Shown here one piece after another: positions 51,524 through 60,938 of a DNA stretch of 64,000 nt. The notes under the pieces were generated by a model. That model was not told the DNA's origin. It searched no databases and saw only the letters and a program-made list of their open reading frames with translations. Numbering within the stretch: the first letter of the stretch is position 1; every line of letters begins with the position of its first letter. This DNA comes from an archaeon. GTDB taxonomy: Archaea > Thermoproteota > Nitrososphaeria > Nitrososphaerales > Gagatemarchaeaceae. The translations under genes were made by a program, and so were the position numbers. The stretch is taken from NCBI GenBank assembly GCA_021819035.1, contig JAKASL010000001.1, positions 930,001 to 994,000 of the forward strand, read 5' to 3'.

Positions 51524-52495
51524 GTGACAAGCAGGGGGCTCTACATCACCTCCCAGGTCCAGACGGCGCAGGAGACGAAGCAGGTCACCACCTATCAGCA
51601 GGAGCGGGCCCAGGAGCCGGGCCAGAGGCTGGTCGGGTACAGCGTCTATGAGACGACCGACTCATTGGTAGGCTACACTGTAGCGGAGGCCACCTGGTCG
51701 AGCGTGCAGTCGGGTTACGACGTGACCGCCCACTACCCGGTGACCACTCAGGTCCTCTCGGGCTACGACCTCTACACGACCGTGGCCCGGACCACATACG
51801 CCTCCCCGCCTGGGTGGAGCAACACCGGGGACGGCCTCTGCTCCTACTCCTACAGCTACACCACCACATACACCACGACAGAGACGGTCATGCACGGGTA
51901 TGAGGTCTGCGTCCCCATCGACGTCAGGACCGGAGCCTGCGTGTGGAGGTGCATCTGGCCGTTCTGCTGGACCTCGACCGTGAACGTGGCCAACGTCGTC
52001 GTCCACTACGTGACCGTCTACACGGACGCGTCAGCCACCACCACATACACGCAGGAGTACGACGGCTTCTCGTCCAGCTGCCCCTACTACGCCTACCAGC
52101 TCGGGATGGCCTGCGACCCCGTATACACCACCCAGACGGCCTACCAGAGCGAGTCGCTCGGCCAGCTGTCGTACTGCCCGGCGCCGGACCGGTACACCAG
52201 GACCTACTACTCCTGCTCGCCGGTGTACCACCAGCAGACGACCACGACCAGTCCCGGCCAGCTCCCGTATTGTCCAGCCGGAAGCTCGGCCACCCAGTAC
52301 TCGTGCTCGCCGGTGTACCAGTCGCGGACGACGAGCCTTGGCCAGATGAGCTACTGCCCGTCAGGCTCGCAGTACTCCTGCTCGGCGGTCTACAGCGCCT
52401 ACAACTACTGGGTCACCGAAACAGTTCCCGTCGTGACCACAGTCAGCTACGAGACCGTCTCGACCTTGGGGAGCGCATGGTTAATCGGTGGATGA
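51524..52495 (+). CDS. Tyr/Thr/Cys-rich repeat protein
   Basis: It has at least 323 residues and an extreme composition. The first half repeats GYxVYETT-like units (VGYSVYETTDSLVGY, SGYDVTAHYPVTTQV, SGYDLYTTVARTTYA). The second half has three units of the form GQ[LM][SP]YCP-xxx-YSCSPVY-xxx-TTT. Cys occur in pairs that could form disulfides outside the cell. The start is uncertain: GTG 51524 or ATG 51413; no signal peptide is visible from either. A second open frame upstream (about 51301-51520) ends in a protein-like stretch, VAINLTSL, so a frameshift near 51500 is possible. No known family. Confidence 0.55.
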   Translation: MTSRGLYITSQVQTAQETKQVTTYQQERAQEPGQRLVGYSVYETTDSLVGYTVAEATWSSVQSGYDVTAHYPVTTQVLSGYDLYTTVARTTYASPPGWSNTGDGLCSYSYSYTTTYTTTETVMHGYEVCVPIDVRTGACVWRCIWPFCWTSTVNVANVVVHYVTVYTDASATTTYTQEYDGFSSSCPYYAYQLGMACDPVYTTQTAYQSESLGQLSYCPAPDRYTRTYYSCSPVYHQQTTTTSPGQLPYCPAGSSATQYSCSPVYQSRTTSLGQMSYCPSGSQYSCSAVYSAYNYWVTETVPVVTTVSYETVSTLGSAWLIGG

Positions 52496-52687
52496 GAAGG
52501 GAAGGTTGTTGACGCCAGCCGGGCGACTTCGCACTGGCCACAATGGCCTTCCGCCGGAGTATCTCCTGTTATCTTTGTATTCTCAACAAATCAGGTTCTC
52601 AGTGCAAGCCCCTCCCCACTTTTGGCCTAAACAAATTCTGGCCTCATTTTCCAAGGCCCAAGGTTTATGTAAAACACCAAGTTGTGA

Positions 52688-55318
52688 TTGAACCACAGGT
52701 TGAGAATCCTTCCCGAGGTTCTGATTTTGGCGGGATTGCTCGTTCTCACCATGGGAACATCTACAATCGCCCATTCCCAAAACGCGGTTCTGTCCCCACA
52801 GCCAGACGCTCAAAGCTCCGCCCTTTGCCTATGCCATTCGTCGCAGGTTCACGGAGCAACGTCAATGCCGCCTCCTATGGGCGCTCCCGCTGACCCGACA
52901 TCCTACGACGAGCAGATAGGAATGACATTCACCCAAAATTTCGTTTCTCTCGCGTATAATGTGACGGCAGTGGAACAGTCGGACCCATCTTCCGGCTATG
53001 GGCCCGCTTATCTTCTAAACGGGTTATCAGACTCGGGGTACTGGTACCAGGTTGGTCTTTCATGGAATTGGGATGGAAATGGGACATACTCCAACTACAG
53101 CCCCGGGTTCAATCTCAACTATGAAGTCTTCGACCCGAGTGGAAACTCCATCTTCCCAACCAGCGGATATGGTGGCATTCAACGGTTCTCAGGTCCGGTA
53201 TACGCTGGTGACACGGTCTTGCTCAACCTGTACTTCTCAAGCACCTATGGAGTCGTGATGCTGGCGAAAGACTACAACACAGGTTCAACCTCTTTTCAGA
53301 CTTACAGCGCAGAAGGAGGGTCCCAGTTCATCGGTCTGAGTGGAAGCGCCTCAAATTCGAACGGGTTCTTTACCGGCCTGATGACCGAATGGTATCACTC
53401 TTCTGCGTTCTACGGCAACATCTCTCCTGTCGTATACTCGAACCCTCACTACGCACTCAAATCCGCCTGGATGTGGATTGATGAATTCAGTTGCCCTGAT
53501 GTCACTTGTAGCAACCGAACTCTCCTTTTCGATGATGCAACTCCCAGCCCCGTTTCTTACCCAAATCCCACCCAACGACAGGAGTTCTCTTCCCACGGTG
53601 CCACGGAATTCAGCGATGCGTACGGCCTGATCACCGGACCAGCTTACTGGTCGCTGACTGTCAGCTACGCCATCAAAGGAGGAGGCTCAGGATTCGGTCA
53701 GCCGACCTTTACTTATTCGTACAACGGGGTGAACCAGTCTGTTGCACTAACACAGTCCCCTGCCTCCTACCTCGTTGACGCGGGGAGTGCTTGGAGCGTC
53801 ACCCCTGCCCTCTCCGGCTCCACTCTGACGGAAAGGTGGGAAGTAGGTAGTCAGGAAGCGACCGGGGTCGCAACCTCTTCGCAGATAATCACTTTCGTCT
53901 ATCAGCATCAGTATCGGCTGTTTGTGGACGGCGGGAGTGGTGGTGCCGACGGTGACGGATGGTACGACTCTGGCTCCACCGCAGTCGCCTCCTCGTCGGG
54001 GGTCTACGACCGTGCAGACGGCTCCGGCGACCGCGTTGTTTCCTATTCCGTCGATGGTATCGTCACACAGGTCAATCCCACTACCAATGTGATATCAGTT
54101 GACATCGTTATGAACGCCTCGCACCAGGTGGCCTTTGCTTCAACCAAACAATACGAGATTGTGCTAGATCAAGGAGCAACCAAGGCGCTCAACGCCATAA
54201 CTCCGCCGACAGTGAGCGGAGACCAGTATTGGTACGACGCAGGCACCCAAGTCAGCCTTACGCTGAACGGGATATGGGGGAGAGCTTCGGGGGTGGGCAG
54301 CCGACTTGTCTCGTATTCGTTGAATGGCGGCACTACGATTCAGACCAGCACTACAGGCGTGGTAACCGTCATCCCTCTGGAGCCAATCATGTCTCCAGAG
54401 TCAGTAACAACGACCACGATTTCCCAATACCAACTGACGTCTAATATGGGGGTCTTGGTTTCTGTAACTTCGCCAACGATAGGTGGGGATTCGGGCTGGT
54501 ATGACGCAGGCTCCAACGTCTCAGTGACCTATTACAACGCATGGGATGTGTCACCCACGCGATCCAGAGTTGTCGCTACTGGCTACGCTGTCAACGGAGG
54601 GAATGTAACTATGATGCGGGAGTCTGGCAATGGCACCTTCACAGTCAGTTTGAGAATGAACGGCCCTGAGACCGTAACAGTCAACTCGGCCACACAGTAC
54701 TACGTTTCGTTCAAGGTCACCGACTCCTCGGGGTCCAGGAAAATCACTCCAGCGGACCTACAGATAATCGTGAACAATCAGGTACAAGATGTCAAAGGGT
54801 TTAGCGCCTGGCTTGACAACGGCACCACGTTCACTGTTTCGAAGTTGACCTACGAAGGTGTCGATGTCAAACCTGTTCCACAGACGGAATACGTCGTCAC
54901 TGGGCCCAGCACAGTGACTCTCGAGGCACGGGTCTACAACGCTACATTGAAGCTAACAGACTTTCTTGGACTTCCAGTCGCCGGTGCCAAGGTGAGCTTG
55001 ATTCTGGCCAACGGCACTACGATAGCTGGATTGACAGGTGGTGATGGCACCTTCGTAGCTGCCAGCATTCCCTTGGGTAACTTTAGCGGGACGGTTTCGA
55101 ATCTGGGCTTGACCGTCAAAGTGATTGGCGACGCTTCCAAGCAGAGTGTCACTTCGGTGTCGATTCTGTTCGGGGCCACTTCGTTGGGGTTAGTAGTCGT
55201 ACTAGTCTTGATTGCAGTAGGTGTCTCGGTTTTCTTGCTCCGACGGAGGCCCAGAGGCCATACCCCCCAGCTTACCGGCGTTCAGGCTCCTCAACCCCTC
55301 ACGTCCGCCTCCTGGTAG
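52688..55318 (+). CDS. Large secreted surface protein with WYDAGS-type repeats and C-terminal anchor
   Basis: It has 876 residues from TTG 52688, with a TTTATG box about 27 bases upstream. A signal peptide (VLILAGLLVLTMGTSTIA) precedes a beta-rich N-terminal domain. Repeats of about 75-90 residues, each with a 'GWYDSGS/YWYDAGT/GWYDAGS' core, then 'SR[VL]V...Y.[VL][ND]G', lie between about 410 and 670; these resemble InlB-like B repeats of archaeal surface proteins. A PEGA/CNA-like domain follows, then a membrane helix near 832-852 and an RRR stop-transfer. It contains many Asn-x-Ser/Thr sites. It is visibly less GC-rich than flanking genes. Confidence 0.75.
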   Translation: MNHRLRILPEVLILAGLLVLTMGTSTIAHSQNAVLSPQPDAQSSALCLCHSSQVHGATSMPPPMGAPADPTSYDEQIGMTFTQNFVSLAYNVTAVEQSDPSSGYGPAYLLNGLSDSGYWYQVGLSWNWDGNGTYSNYSPGFNLNYEVFDPSGNSIFPTSGYGGIQRFSGPVYAGDTVLLNLYFSSTYGVVMLAKDYNTGSTSFQTYSAEGGSQFIGLSGSASNSNGFFTGLMTEWYHSSAFYGNISPVVYSNPHYALKSAWMWIDEFSCPDVTCSNRTLLFDDATPSPVSYPNPTQRQEFSSHGATEFSDAYGLITGPAYWSLTVSYAIKGGGSGFGQPTFTYSYNGVNQSVALTQSPASYLVDAGSAWSVTPALSGSTLTERWEVGSQEATGVATSSQIITFVYQHQYRLFVDGGSGGADGDGWYDSGSTAVASSSGVYDRADGSGDRVVSYSVDGIVTQVNPTTNVISVDIVMNASHQVAFASTKQYEIVLDQGATKALNAITPPTVSGDQYWYDAGTQVSLTLNGIWGRASGVGSRLVSYSLNGGTTIQTSTTGVVTVIPLEPIMSPESVTTTTISQYQLTSNMGVLVSVTSPTIGGDSGWYDAGSNVSVTYYNAWDVSPTRSRVVATGYAVNGGNVTMMRESGNGTFTVSLRMNGPETVTVNSATQYYVSFKVTDSSGSRKITPADLQIIVNNQVQDVKGFSAWLDNGTTFTVSKLTYEGVDVKPVPQTEYVVTGPSTVTLEARVYNATLKLTDFLGLPVAGAKVSLILANGTTIAGLTGGDGTFVAASIPLGNFSGTVSNLGLTVKVIGDASKQSVTSVSILFGATSLGLVVVLVLIAVGVSVFLLRRRPRGHTPQLTGVQAPQPLTSASW

Positions 55319-55399
55319 ATGAGGCTCTACCCGAACCTCGTCGTCCATAGTGTTCATATCGATTCGTGACCACGCACGAGAGAAACGCGAAGAACCCTT

Positions 55400-55797
55400 T
55401 CAGGAACTCCACCAGACGTCCCCGTAGGAAATCACCACCCCAACGCTCTGGAAGGACGGGCTGACTGGAAATGTCGAGGTTCCACGGGGTGCGACAGTGA
55501 CGGCCTTGGCCAGGGCCACCACCTGCTGCTGGCCTCCGCCATTGACCCCGATGTAGTAGGAGATCGCGGCGGTCGTCGGGCCGTCGTTGCGGACGGTGAC
55601 CGTCCCGGAGCTCAGGCTCACCGACAGGCTCTCGCCTGCCTTCCCAACGACGACCAGCTGGGCGTCCGCCGCCTGCCTCGCCATAGAATAGTGGGCGGCC
55701 GTGAGGGCGGCGAAGAGGCCGAACACGACCATGGCGAGTGCTATGAAGAAGAGTGCCCGATTGTCTCGGCCTGGGCTCTTCTGGACCTGACCTTCAT
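55400..55797 (-). pseudogene. Type IV pilin-like gene with a frameshift in the signal helix
   Basis: ATG 55797 starts MKVRSRRAQAETIG, a class III pilin leader, then the frame runs into a stop. Adding one G in the GGG run at 55755-55757 restores ALFFIALAMVVFGLFAALTA and a pilin of about 132 residues ending in VGVVISYGDVWWSS. So a one-base deletion in a homopolymer separates leader and body. It could be a mutation or a sequencing error. A TCTTAG-like element lies about 27 bases upstream. The body alone starts at ATG 55732 but would lack the processing site. Confidence 0.7.
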
Positions 55798-55865
55798 CCC
55801 ACAGGCAGGACCGCTCTGACTAAGAAGAGGAAAGGCTTGGACACGACCAGGCCCGCTCTTGGCTT

Positions 55866-56003
55866 CTACTGTGCAGCCACCGTGACCACTTGCGCCCGGG
55901 TCGCTCCGTTGGCGAATGTGGCCGTCGCCTTTACGGCGTAGGACGCGCCAGAAACAGCCGTCCCTGTGAACGCGGCGCTGACGCCGCCGCCTGGCTGGGC
56001 CGG
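55866..56003 (-). pseudogene. C-terminal remnant of a pilin-like protein
   Basis: A frame with no start codon, running from the SHMT stop at 56005 to TAG 55866-55868, encodes GGGVSAAFTGTAVSGASYAV then TATFANGATRAQVVTVAAQ. This resembles the C-terminal strands of archaellins and type IV pilins, which commonly end 'SGxSYxVxVTAxFADGxT'. The N-terminal part is gone, apparently replaced by the SHMT gene. It lies directly upstream of the frameshifted pilin. Confidence 0.5.
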
Positions 56004-56004
56004 C

Positions 56005-57201
56005 TCACTCCGTCAGCCTGGGCGGGGACGACAGCACGAACCTCGGCTGCTGGAACTGCTTGACCAGGGTCCTCACCTTCTTCTGTACGAGGTCTGGCGC
56101 CTTCTTCCCCAGTATGACCATGGCCATGAGCTCCGCCACCGTCTCCATCTCCCCGGGCCCGTACCCCATCCTGGTGACCTCCGCCGTCCCGACCCTCCCC
56201 GCCTCGTCGACTATGATGTTTGCCTGCTCGAGGCGGACGGATAGGGGCTTCAGCCTGGCCTGGTCGTAGTCGAGGAGGACCTGGTGGGACGACGAGTACC
56301 CCTGGGACGCCCCTCGGACCTTGATCCCTTCGTCCGCCAGGGCCCTGGCCAGCGCCCGGGAGTTCTTCACAACGGCCTGCGCGTAAGGCTTCCCGAACTG
56401 CATCATCTCGACCAGGGCCACGGCGAGGGCGGCGACCCTGTCGAGGTGGATGTTGTCGACTATCCCAGGGAATATCTTCCCGGAGACGCGCGCGAAGACC
56501 TCAGCGTCGTTTGAGAGGATGATCCCACCCTGGGGCCCGGGGAAGCTCTTGTGGGTCGAGCCGACCATCAGCGAGCACCCCTCTCTGAGCGGGTCCTGGA
56601 ACTCCCCCCCGGCTACCAGGCCGAGGACGTGGGAGGCGTCGTAGACGCACACCCCGTCAGCCATGGAGGAGAGCGCCCTCGCCGGGTGGGGGAACGGGAT
56701 GTAGCTCGAGCCGAAGAAGACGACCTTGGGCCCGGCCATCAGCGGCTCGGACCCCCTGGCGTCTATGTTCACCGCCTCGTCGTCGTAGGCGAAGTATTCG
56801 TTCTTCAGCTTCAGTATGCTCCCGATGCCGAGGTGTGTGATCCCCGGGTAGCCGCCGTTGGCAGGGTCGACGGAGAGGACCCTGTCGCCTGCCTCGGTGA
56901 GCGAAAGGAGGACGGCCATGTCGGCGGTGTGGCCGGAGAGCGGGCGGACGTCGGCGTAGCGGGCGTTGAAGACCTTCCTCGCCAGCTCTTCTGTGATGGA
57001 GACGAGCTCGTCCGCGAACTTGGTCCCGCGATAGAACCTGTCGGGGGCGGTGTACCTGTTCCCCAGGTCGGACAGGAACATGGACCGCATCTGGGCGCTC
57101 CCGCGGTTCTCCGAGGGGATCAGGTTGAGGCACTCCTTCGTCCTCCAGTCCTGGTGCGCCCTCGCCGTCCTTTCGAGCCTCTCTAAGTATGATGAAGACA
57201 C
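56005..57201 (-). CDS. glyA: Serine hydroxymethyltransferase-like PLP enzyme
   Basis: It has 398 residues from GTG 57201. Seen are LNLIPSENRGS near 27, GNRYTAPDRFYRGT near 47, VRPLSGHTADMAVLLSL, the PLP pocket VYDASHVLGLVAGGEFQDPL near 195 and the Schiff-base Lys in VGSTHKSFPGPQGG near 225. It is shorter than bacterial SHMT (about 415-430). The expected reaction is serine to glycine with transfer of a one-carbon unit to a pterin. It ends a minus-strand operon with threonine dehydratase and an ornithine-cyclodeaminase-like enzyme, suggesting amino-acid turnover. Confidence 0.88.
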   Translation of the reverse strand: MSSSYLERLERTARAHQDWRTKECLNLIPSENRGSAQMRSMFLSDLGNRYTAPDRFYRGTKFADELVSITEELARKVFNARYADVRPLSGHTADMAVLLSLTEAGDRVLSVDPANGGYPGITHLGIGSILKLKNEYFAYDDEAVNIDARGSEPLMAGPKVVFFGSSYIPFPHPARALSSMADGVCVYDASHVLGLVAGGEFQDPLREGCSLMVGSTHKSFPGPQGGIILSNDAEVFARVSGKIFPGIVDNIHLDRVAALAVALVEMMQFGKPYAQAVVKNSRALARALADEGIKVRGASQGYSSSHQVLLDYDQARLKPLSVRLEQANIIVDEAGRVGTAEVTRMGYGPGEMETVAELMAMVILGKKAPDLVQKKVRTLVKQFQQPRFVLSSPPRLTE

Positions 57202-57225
57202 TCCGCCACCCCCTGAATCGGGTGA

Positions 57226-58269
57226 TTATCTGTCCTTCGCAGGAGAGTAAGCAGAAGGCCCCGCGCCCCCAGACTCACGTTCCGCTCCGAACTCCAGGAC
57301 GGTCCCGGCCCCGAGCTCGAGGGCTCGCCTGTAGACGAACAACGCCGCCGCAATGTCCTCGACCGCGAGCCCCACCGACTTGAAGAGAGTCACATCCGAG
57401 TCGCCGGTCCTCCCGCGGACCTTCCCTTCCAGGACGTCCCCTATCTCCCCCAGGATGTGCCCCTCCCCTATGGCACCTTCCCGCAGTGGGACAAGGTAGT
57501 CGTCCGCTTCCAGCCTGGCCGACTCCCTGCTGTCTACGAACAGCCTCGCCATCTTCACCGCCTCGTCGTCGAGCTCCCTCGCAGGGGGCCTCGACGCCCC
57601 CACTGCGTTGACGTGTGTCCCTGGCCCGAGCCAGCGGCCAAGGAGGACAGGCGAGGTGGACGCGGTGACCGTGCAGACGACGTCCGCCCCTAAGACTGCG
57701 TCCTCCGCCCCTTCGCACGCCTCCATGTCCACCCCCCGGCCGTCCGCGCCCTTGGCGAAGGCCCTCGCGTGGGCGGCGTCCCTCGACCATACCTTCACCT
57801 TCGACAGCCCCGGCATCGCTTCCGCCATGGCGTCGAGGTGGCCGGACGCCTGCGTCCCGGCGCCGAGGAGCGAGAGGACGCTGGACCCCTTCCTGGCCAG
57901 CGCCCTGGTCGCCACAGCGCTTGCCGCTCCCGTCCTGACACGGGTGACAGTGGCCGCGTCGACCGCCCCCAGGAGGCTGCCGTGGTCAGCTTCGAAGAGG
58001 AGGACCGCCCCCTGGTGGGACTCGTACCTCGTCCCCGCGTTCTCAGGGAAGACGGACGTCGCCTTCACCCCGAAGACCCCCTCCTTCGCCAGGTACCCTG
58101 GCATCAGGCCGAGGGCCCCTCTCCGCGAAGGGAGCGGGACTGCGAGCCTCGGCGGGAACCCAGCATCCCCACGCGCCATCGCCCTGAAGCAGCCGTCCAT
58201 CGCCTCGATGCATTCCTTCATCCCGAGCATCCCGGATGCCTCCTCCGCACCCACGAAGATGGCCTTCAA
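57226..58269 (-). CDS. Ornithine cyclodeaminase/mu-crystallin family enzyme
   Basis: It has 347 residues from TTG 58269. The NAD-binding region is SVLSLLGAGTQASGHLDAM near 130, with GTRYESHQGAVLLFEADHGSLLGAVDA before it, a substrate-binding Lys in VFGVKATSVFP near 68 and VNAVGASRPPARELDD near 220 (active-site Asp). This family includes ornithine cyclodeaminase, archaeal alanine dehydrogenase and ketimine reductases. The neighbours (threonine dehydratase, SHMT) do not decide which. It starts 9 bases after the threonine dehydratase stop. Confidence 0.85.
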   Translation of the reverse strand: MKAIFVGAEEASGMLGMKECIEAMDGCFRAMARGDAGFPPRLAVPLPSRRGALGLMPGYLAKEGVFGVKATSVFPENAGTRYESHQGAVLLFEADHGSLLGAVDAATVTRVRTGAASAVATRALARKGSSVLSLLGAGTQASGHLDAMAEAMPGLSKVKVWSRDAAHARAFAKGADGRGVDMEACEGAEDAVLGADVVCTVTASTSPVLLGRWLGPGTHVNAVGASRPPARELDDEAVKMARLFVDSRESARLEADDYLVPLREGAIGEGHILGEIGDVLEGKVRGRTGDSDVTLFKSVGLAVEDIAAALFVYRRALELGAGTVLEFGAERESGGAGPSAYSPAKDR

Positions 58270-58278
58270 CGCGCTCCC

Positions 58279-59226
58279 CTAGGACAGGAGCGAAGCCAGG
58301 AGGGCAGGGTCGGCGTTCCCCCCGCTGACGATGCAGACCGCCGGCTTGGGTATCCTTTCGGCGTACTTCAGCGCGCAGGCCAGGGACGCGGCCCCAGCCG
58401 GCTCTGGGGCGACATGAGACTCCATGAGTATCCTCTTCATCGCCCCTCTGATGTCGTCGTCGCTCACCGTGAAGGCAGCTTCGAGGTGCTCCCTGAGGAG
58501 AGGGAGCATGTAGTCGTATGCCTTCGTGGCCCCTATCCCGTCGGCGATGGTGTGGGGCGCCCCCACGTCCTCTGCCTTCCCCGTAGCGAGGGACTTCGGG
58601 ACAGGCGCCGCGCCCTCCGCCTGGACCCCGTACACCTTCGCCCCGGGGCTCTTGGCCCTGACCGCCTGGGCCACCCCCGAGGCCAGCCCCCCGCCCCCTA
58701 TTGGGACGATTATGCTCTTCACCTCCGGGAGGTCCTCGACTATCTCCAGCCCGACGGTCCCCTGGCCGGCGACGACGAGCGGGTCCCCGAAGGGGTGGAC
58801 GAACGCCATCCCGAGCCTGGCCATCCTGTCGTCTGTCATCGCCTCCATGATCTCCTGGTGCGGGCGGCGGACTATCTTCGCCCCCATGGACTCCATCGAG
58901 TCGACCTTCCGCTGGACCGCGTCGGTGGGGACGTAGACGGTGCACGGCGCCCCCAGCCTCTTCGCGCTCCAGGCGACCGCCTGGCCGTGGTTCCCCGCGG
59001 ACACCGTGACGAACCCCTTCTTCCTCTCCGCCTCGTCAGACCTGCTCATCCTGTTCCAGGCCCCCCTGACCTTGAAGCTCCCGGTGGGCTGGAGGGCCTC
59101 GAGCTTGAGGAGGATGGACCCTGTGTCGAAGCGCGACGATGGGAGGAGGGGGGTCCTATAGACCGAGCCCCGTATCCTGGCCGCGGCGTCTTCGACCTGG
59201 GCGAGGGTGACGCGAGGGACATCCAT
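58279..59226 (-). CDS. Threonine/serine dehydratase (PLP)
   Basis: It has 315 residues from ATG 59226, chosen over an upstream start because a CAAATAC box lies 27 bases before it. Visible are the PLP Lys in TGSFKVRGA near 50, SAGNHGQAVAW near 75, the phosphate-binding loop VPIGGGGLASG near 170 and the final SGGNADPALL. It deaminates threonine to 2-oxobutanoate or serine to pyruvate; a serine racemase cannot be excluded. No ACT regulatory domain is present, so it is the short catabolic type. Confidence 0.88.
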   Translation of the reverse strand: MDVPRVTLAQVEDAAARIRGSVYRTPLLPSSRFDTGSILLKLEALQPTGSFKVRGAWNRMSRSDEAERKKGFVTVSAGNHGQAVAWSAKRLGAPCTVYVPTDAVQRKVDSMESMGAKIVRRPHQEIMEAMTDDRMARLGMAFVHPFGDPLVVAGQGTVGLEIVEDLPEVKSIIVPIGGGGLASGVAQAVRAKSPGAKVYGVQAEGAAPVPKSLATGKAEDVGAPHTIADGIGATKAYDYMLPLLREHLEAAFTVSDDDIRGAMKRILMESHVAPEPAGAASLACALKYAERIPKPAVCIVSGGNADPALLASLLS

Positions 59227-59267
59227 GGCGGCTCGGCCTTCGGCGCTGTATTTGAAGCTCTTCAGGC

Positions 59268-60938
59268 TCAGCCGTACCTGTATCTCACGCCGTGGCCCCC
59301 CCTCTCGTGGCCGAACTTCACCATCTCTGGCGGCCCTATGGCGCCGCATGTCCCGCAGGCGACGCAGGGGACGTGGTCGAACTTCAGCACAGCCCCCGCG
59401 ATGTCATCGAAGCTCTGGGACATCGCCCCCGACCTGCTCCCCCCGTTCTGGGCCAGGTTGTGGTCGTAGAGGTCCTTGAAGGACGCGAATACCCCCTTGG
59501 AGGTGGATATGGTGTAGCAGTTGGTGGGGCACCCGGGGACCCAGGGCTTCGTGAGGGACTTCGAGGCCAGCGCCGTGTCCACCTTGATGTGCGGATAGCC
59601 TTCGTCTTCGTCGTAGGCGAGGAGTCCTGTCCCCTCCTGGACCCTGGCGACGGCGTCGCGTGGTGGAGGCCCTGCTCTGGGCACGAACCTGTAGGCCTTT
59701 GTGATCACCCTGGTGGAGAAGAGGAGCCGTGGGAGGGTGTGGTAGGTGAACGAGCTTTCCGTGACGAAGCTGTCCCTCCTGGACCGGCCCACGTCCTCGT
59801 AGATCGGCCTGAGGAGGTCCCTGTACCTGGCGAGCTCCTTCCCCCTGAACGACCCCGAGGCGCTCGCCTGCATGTACGCCGACGCTGCCATCATCCCCGA
59901 GCTTATGGCCCTCCGCATCCCGTCGATCATCGGGCCGATCTTGACGAACGACCCGAGGGCGTCCCCGGCGACCAGGTAGCCGTCGGCGTAGGGGAGCTTC
60001 AGCATAGCCCTGTGCCCCTTTGGTATGTTGTGGGCGGCGTACTCCACTGCTTGGGCCCCGTCCAGCAGCTCGGCTACCATGGGGTGGGCCTCGAAGGCGT
60101 CCTGGACGTCGAGGGCCTTCCCCACCTGGTCGAAGTTCTCCGTCGTCCTCCTGATCAGCGAGCCGAGGGACACGACCAGTCCCACGGACAGGGTGTCCCT
60201 GTTCGTGTAGACGAAGGCGCCTCCGCTGATATCGTTCATGAACTGGCCGAGGTAGAAGAGAGCCTTCCCTTCCCCTGGCTTGACCTTGAACCGCTGCTCG
60301 ATGACGGCCGGGTCGAGCCTGTAGACGCGCTTTATCCCGTGGTACAGCTCCCTGGGGGTCAGCCTCCCCCTCAGCCCCGCCTCTGACACCAGCGTCGACG
60401 TTACCCCTGAGGCGTCGATCACCAGCTTCGCCCTGAGCTCCTCCCTGGGTGTCCGGACCCCCACCACCGTCCCCCCCTCGACGATCAGCCCTTCGGCGGT
60501 GGTCTCCGTGGAGAGCATCGCCCCGGCCCTGACCGCAAGAGCGGCGAACCATCTGTCGAAGCTTCGGCGCAGGACCGAGTAGTCGTGCCCGGTCTCGAAC
60601 CCCATGGAGAAGAGACCCAGCCGCGCCGCGATGGAGTCCTTCGAGAGCCTGTAGTACCTGGAGGTCCCCTTCGCCATGTCCGGGGAGTCTAGGACGAGGA
60701 CCTCGTGGGAGGAGATCTTCCTCTCCAGTGGGGCTGCGGCCTCGAAGTCCGGGACAAGGTGGACCAGCCCCCACCCACCCGGGGCGTCTCCGTAGACCAC
60801 CCCCCCTGTCATGCTCCGCTCCCCGGGGACCCTCGCCTTTTCGAGCATCAGGACGTCCACCCCTTCCCTGGCCAGGGAGAGCGCGGCAGCTGACCCGGCC
60901 GGCCCTGCTCCGACCACTATGACGTCGAACTCAGGCAT
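59268..60938 (-). CDS. fixC: FixC-FixX fusion, electron-transfer flavoprotein dehydrogenase
   Basis: It has 556 residues. The FAD domain begins VIVVGAGPAGSAAALSLARE, with DGYLVAGDALGSFVKIGPM near 300 for the second FAD contact. The C-terminal 95 residues hold a FixX-like ferredoxin: CPTNCYTIS, then VACGTCGAIGPPEMVKFGH, as expected for an iron-sulfur cluster site. It passes electrons from the FixAB flavoprotein to quinone or another acceptor at the membrane. ATG 60936-60938 overlaps the fixB stop by 8 bases. FixC and FixX are separate proteins in many genomes. Confidence 0.9.
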   Translation of the reverse strand: MPEFDVIVVGAGPAGSAAALSLAREGVDVLMLEKARVPGERSMTGGVVYGDAPGGWGLVHLVPDFEAAAPLERKISSHEVLVLDSPDMAKGTSRYYRLSKDSIAARLGLFSMGFETGHDYSVLRRSFDRWFAALAVRAGAMLSTETTAEGLIVEGGTVVGVRTPREELRAKLVIDASGVTSTLVSEAGLRGRLTPRELYHGIKRVYRLDPAVIEQRFKVKPGEGKALFYLGQFMNDISGGAFVYTNRDTLSVGLVVSLGSLIRRTTENFDQVGKALDVQDAFEAHPMVAELLDGAQAVEYAAHNIPKGHRAMLKLPYADGYLVAGDALGSFVKIGPMIDGMRRAISSGMMAASAYMQASASGSFRGKELARYRDLLRPIYEDVGRSRRDSFVTESSFTYHTLPRLLFSTRVITKAYRFVPRAGPPPRDAVARVQEGTGLLAYDEDEGYPHIKVDTALASKSLTKPWVPGCPTNCYTISTSKGVFASFKDLYDHNLAQNGGSRSGAMSQSFDDIAGAVLKFDHVPCVACGTCGAIGPPEMVKFGHERGGHGVRYRYG

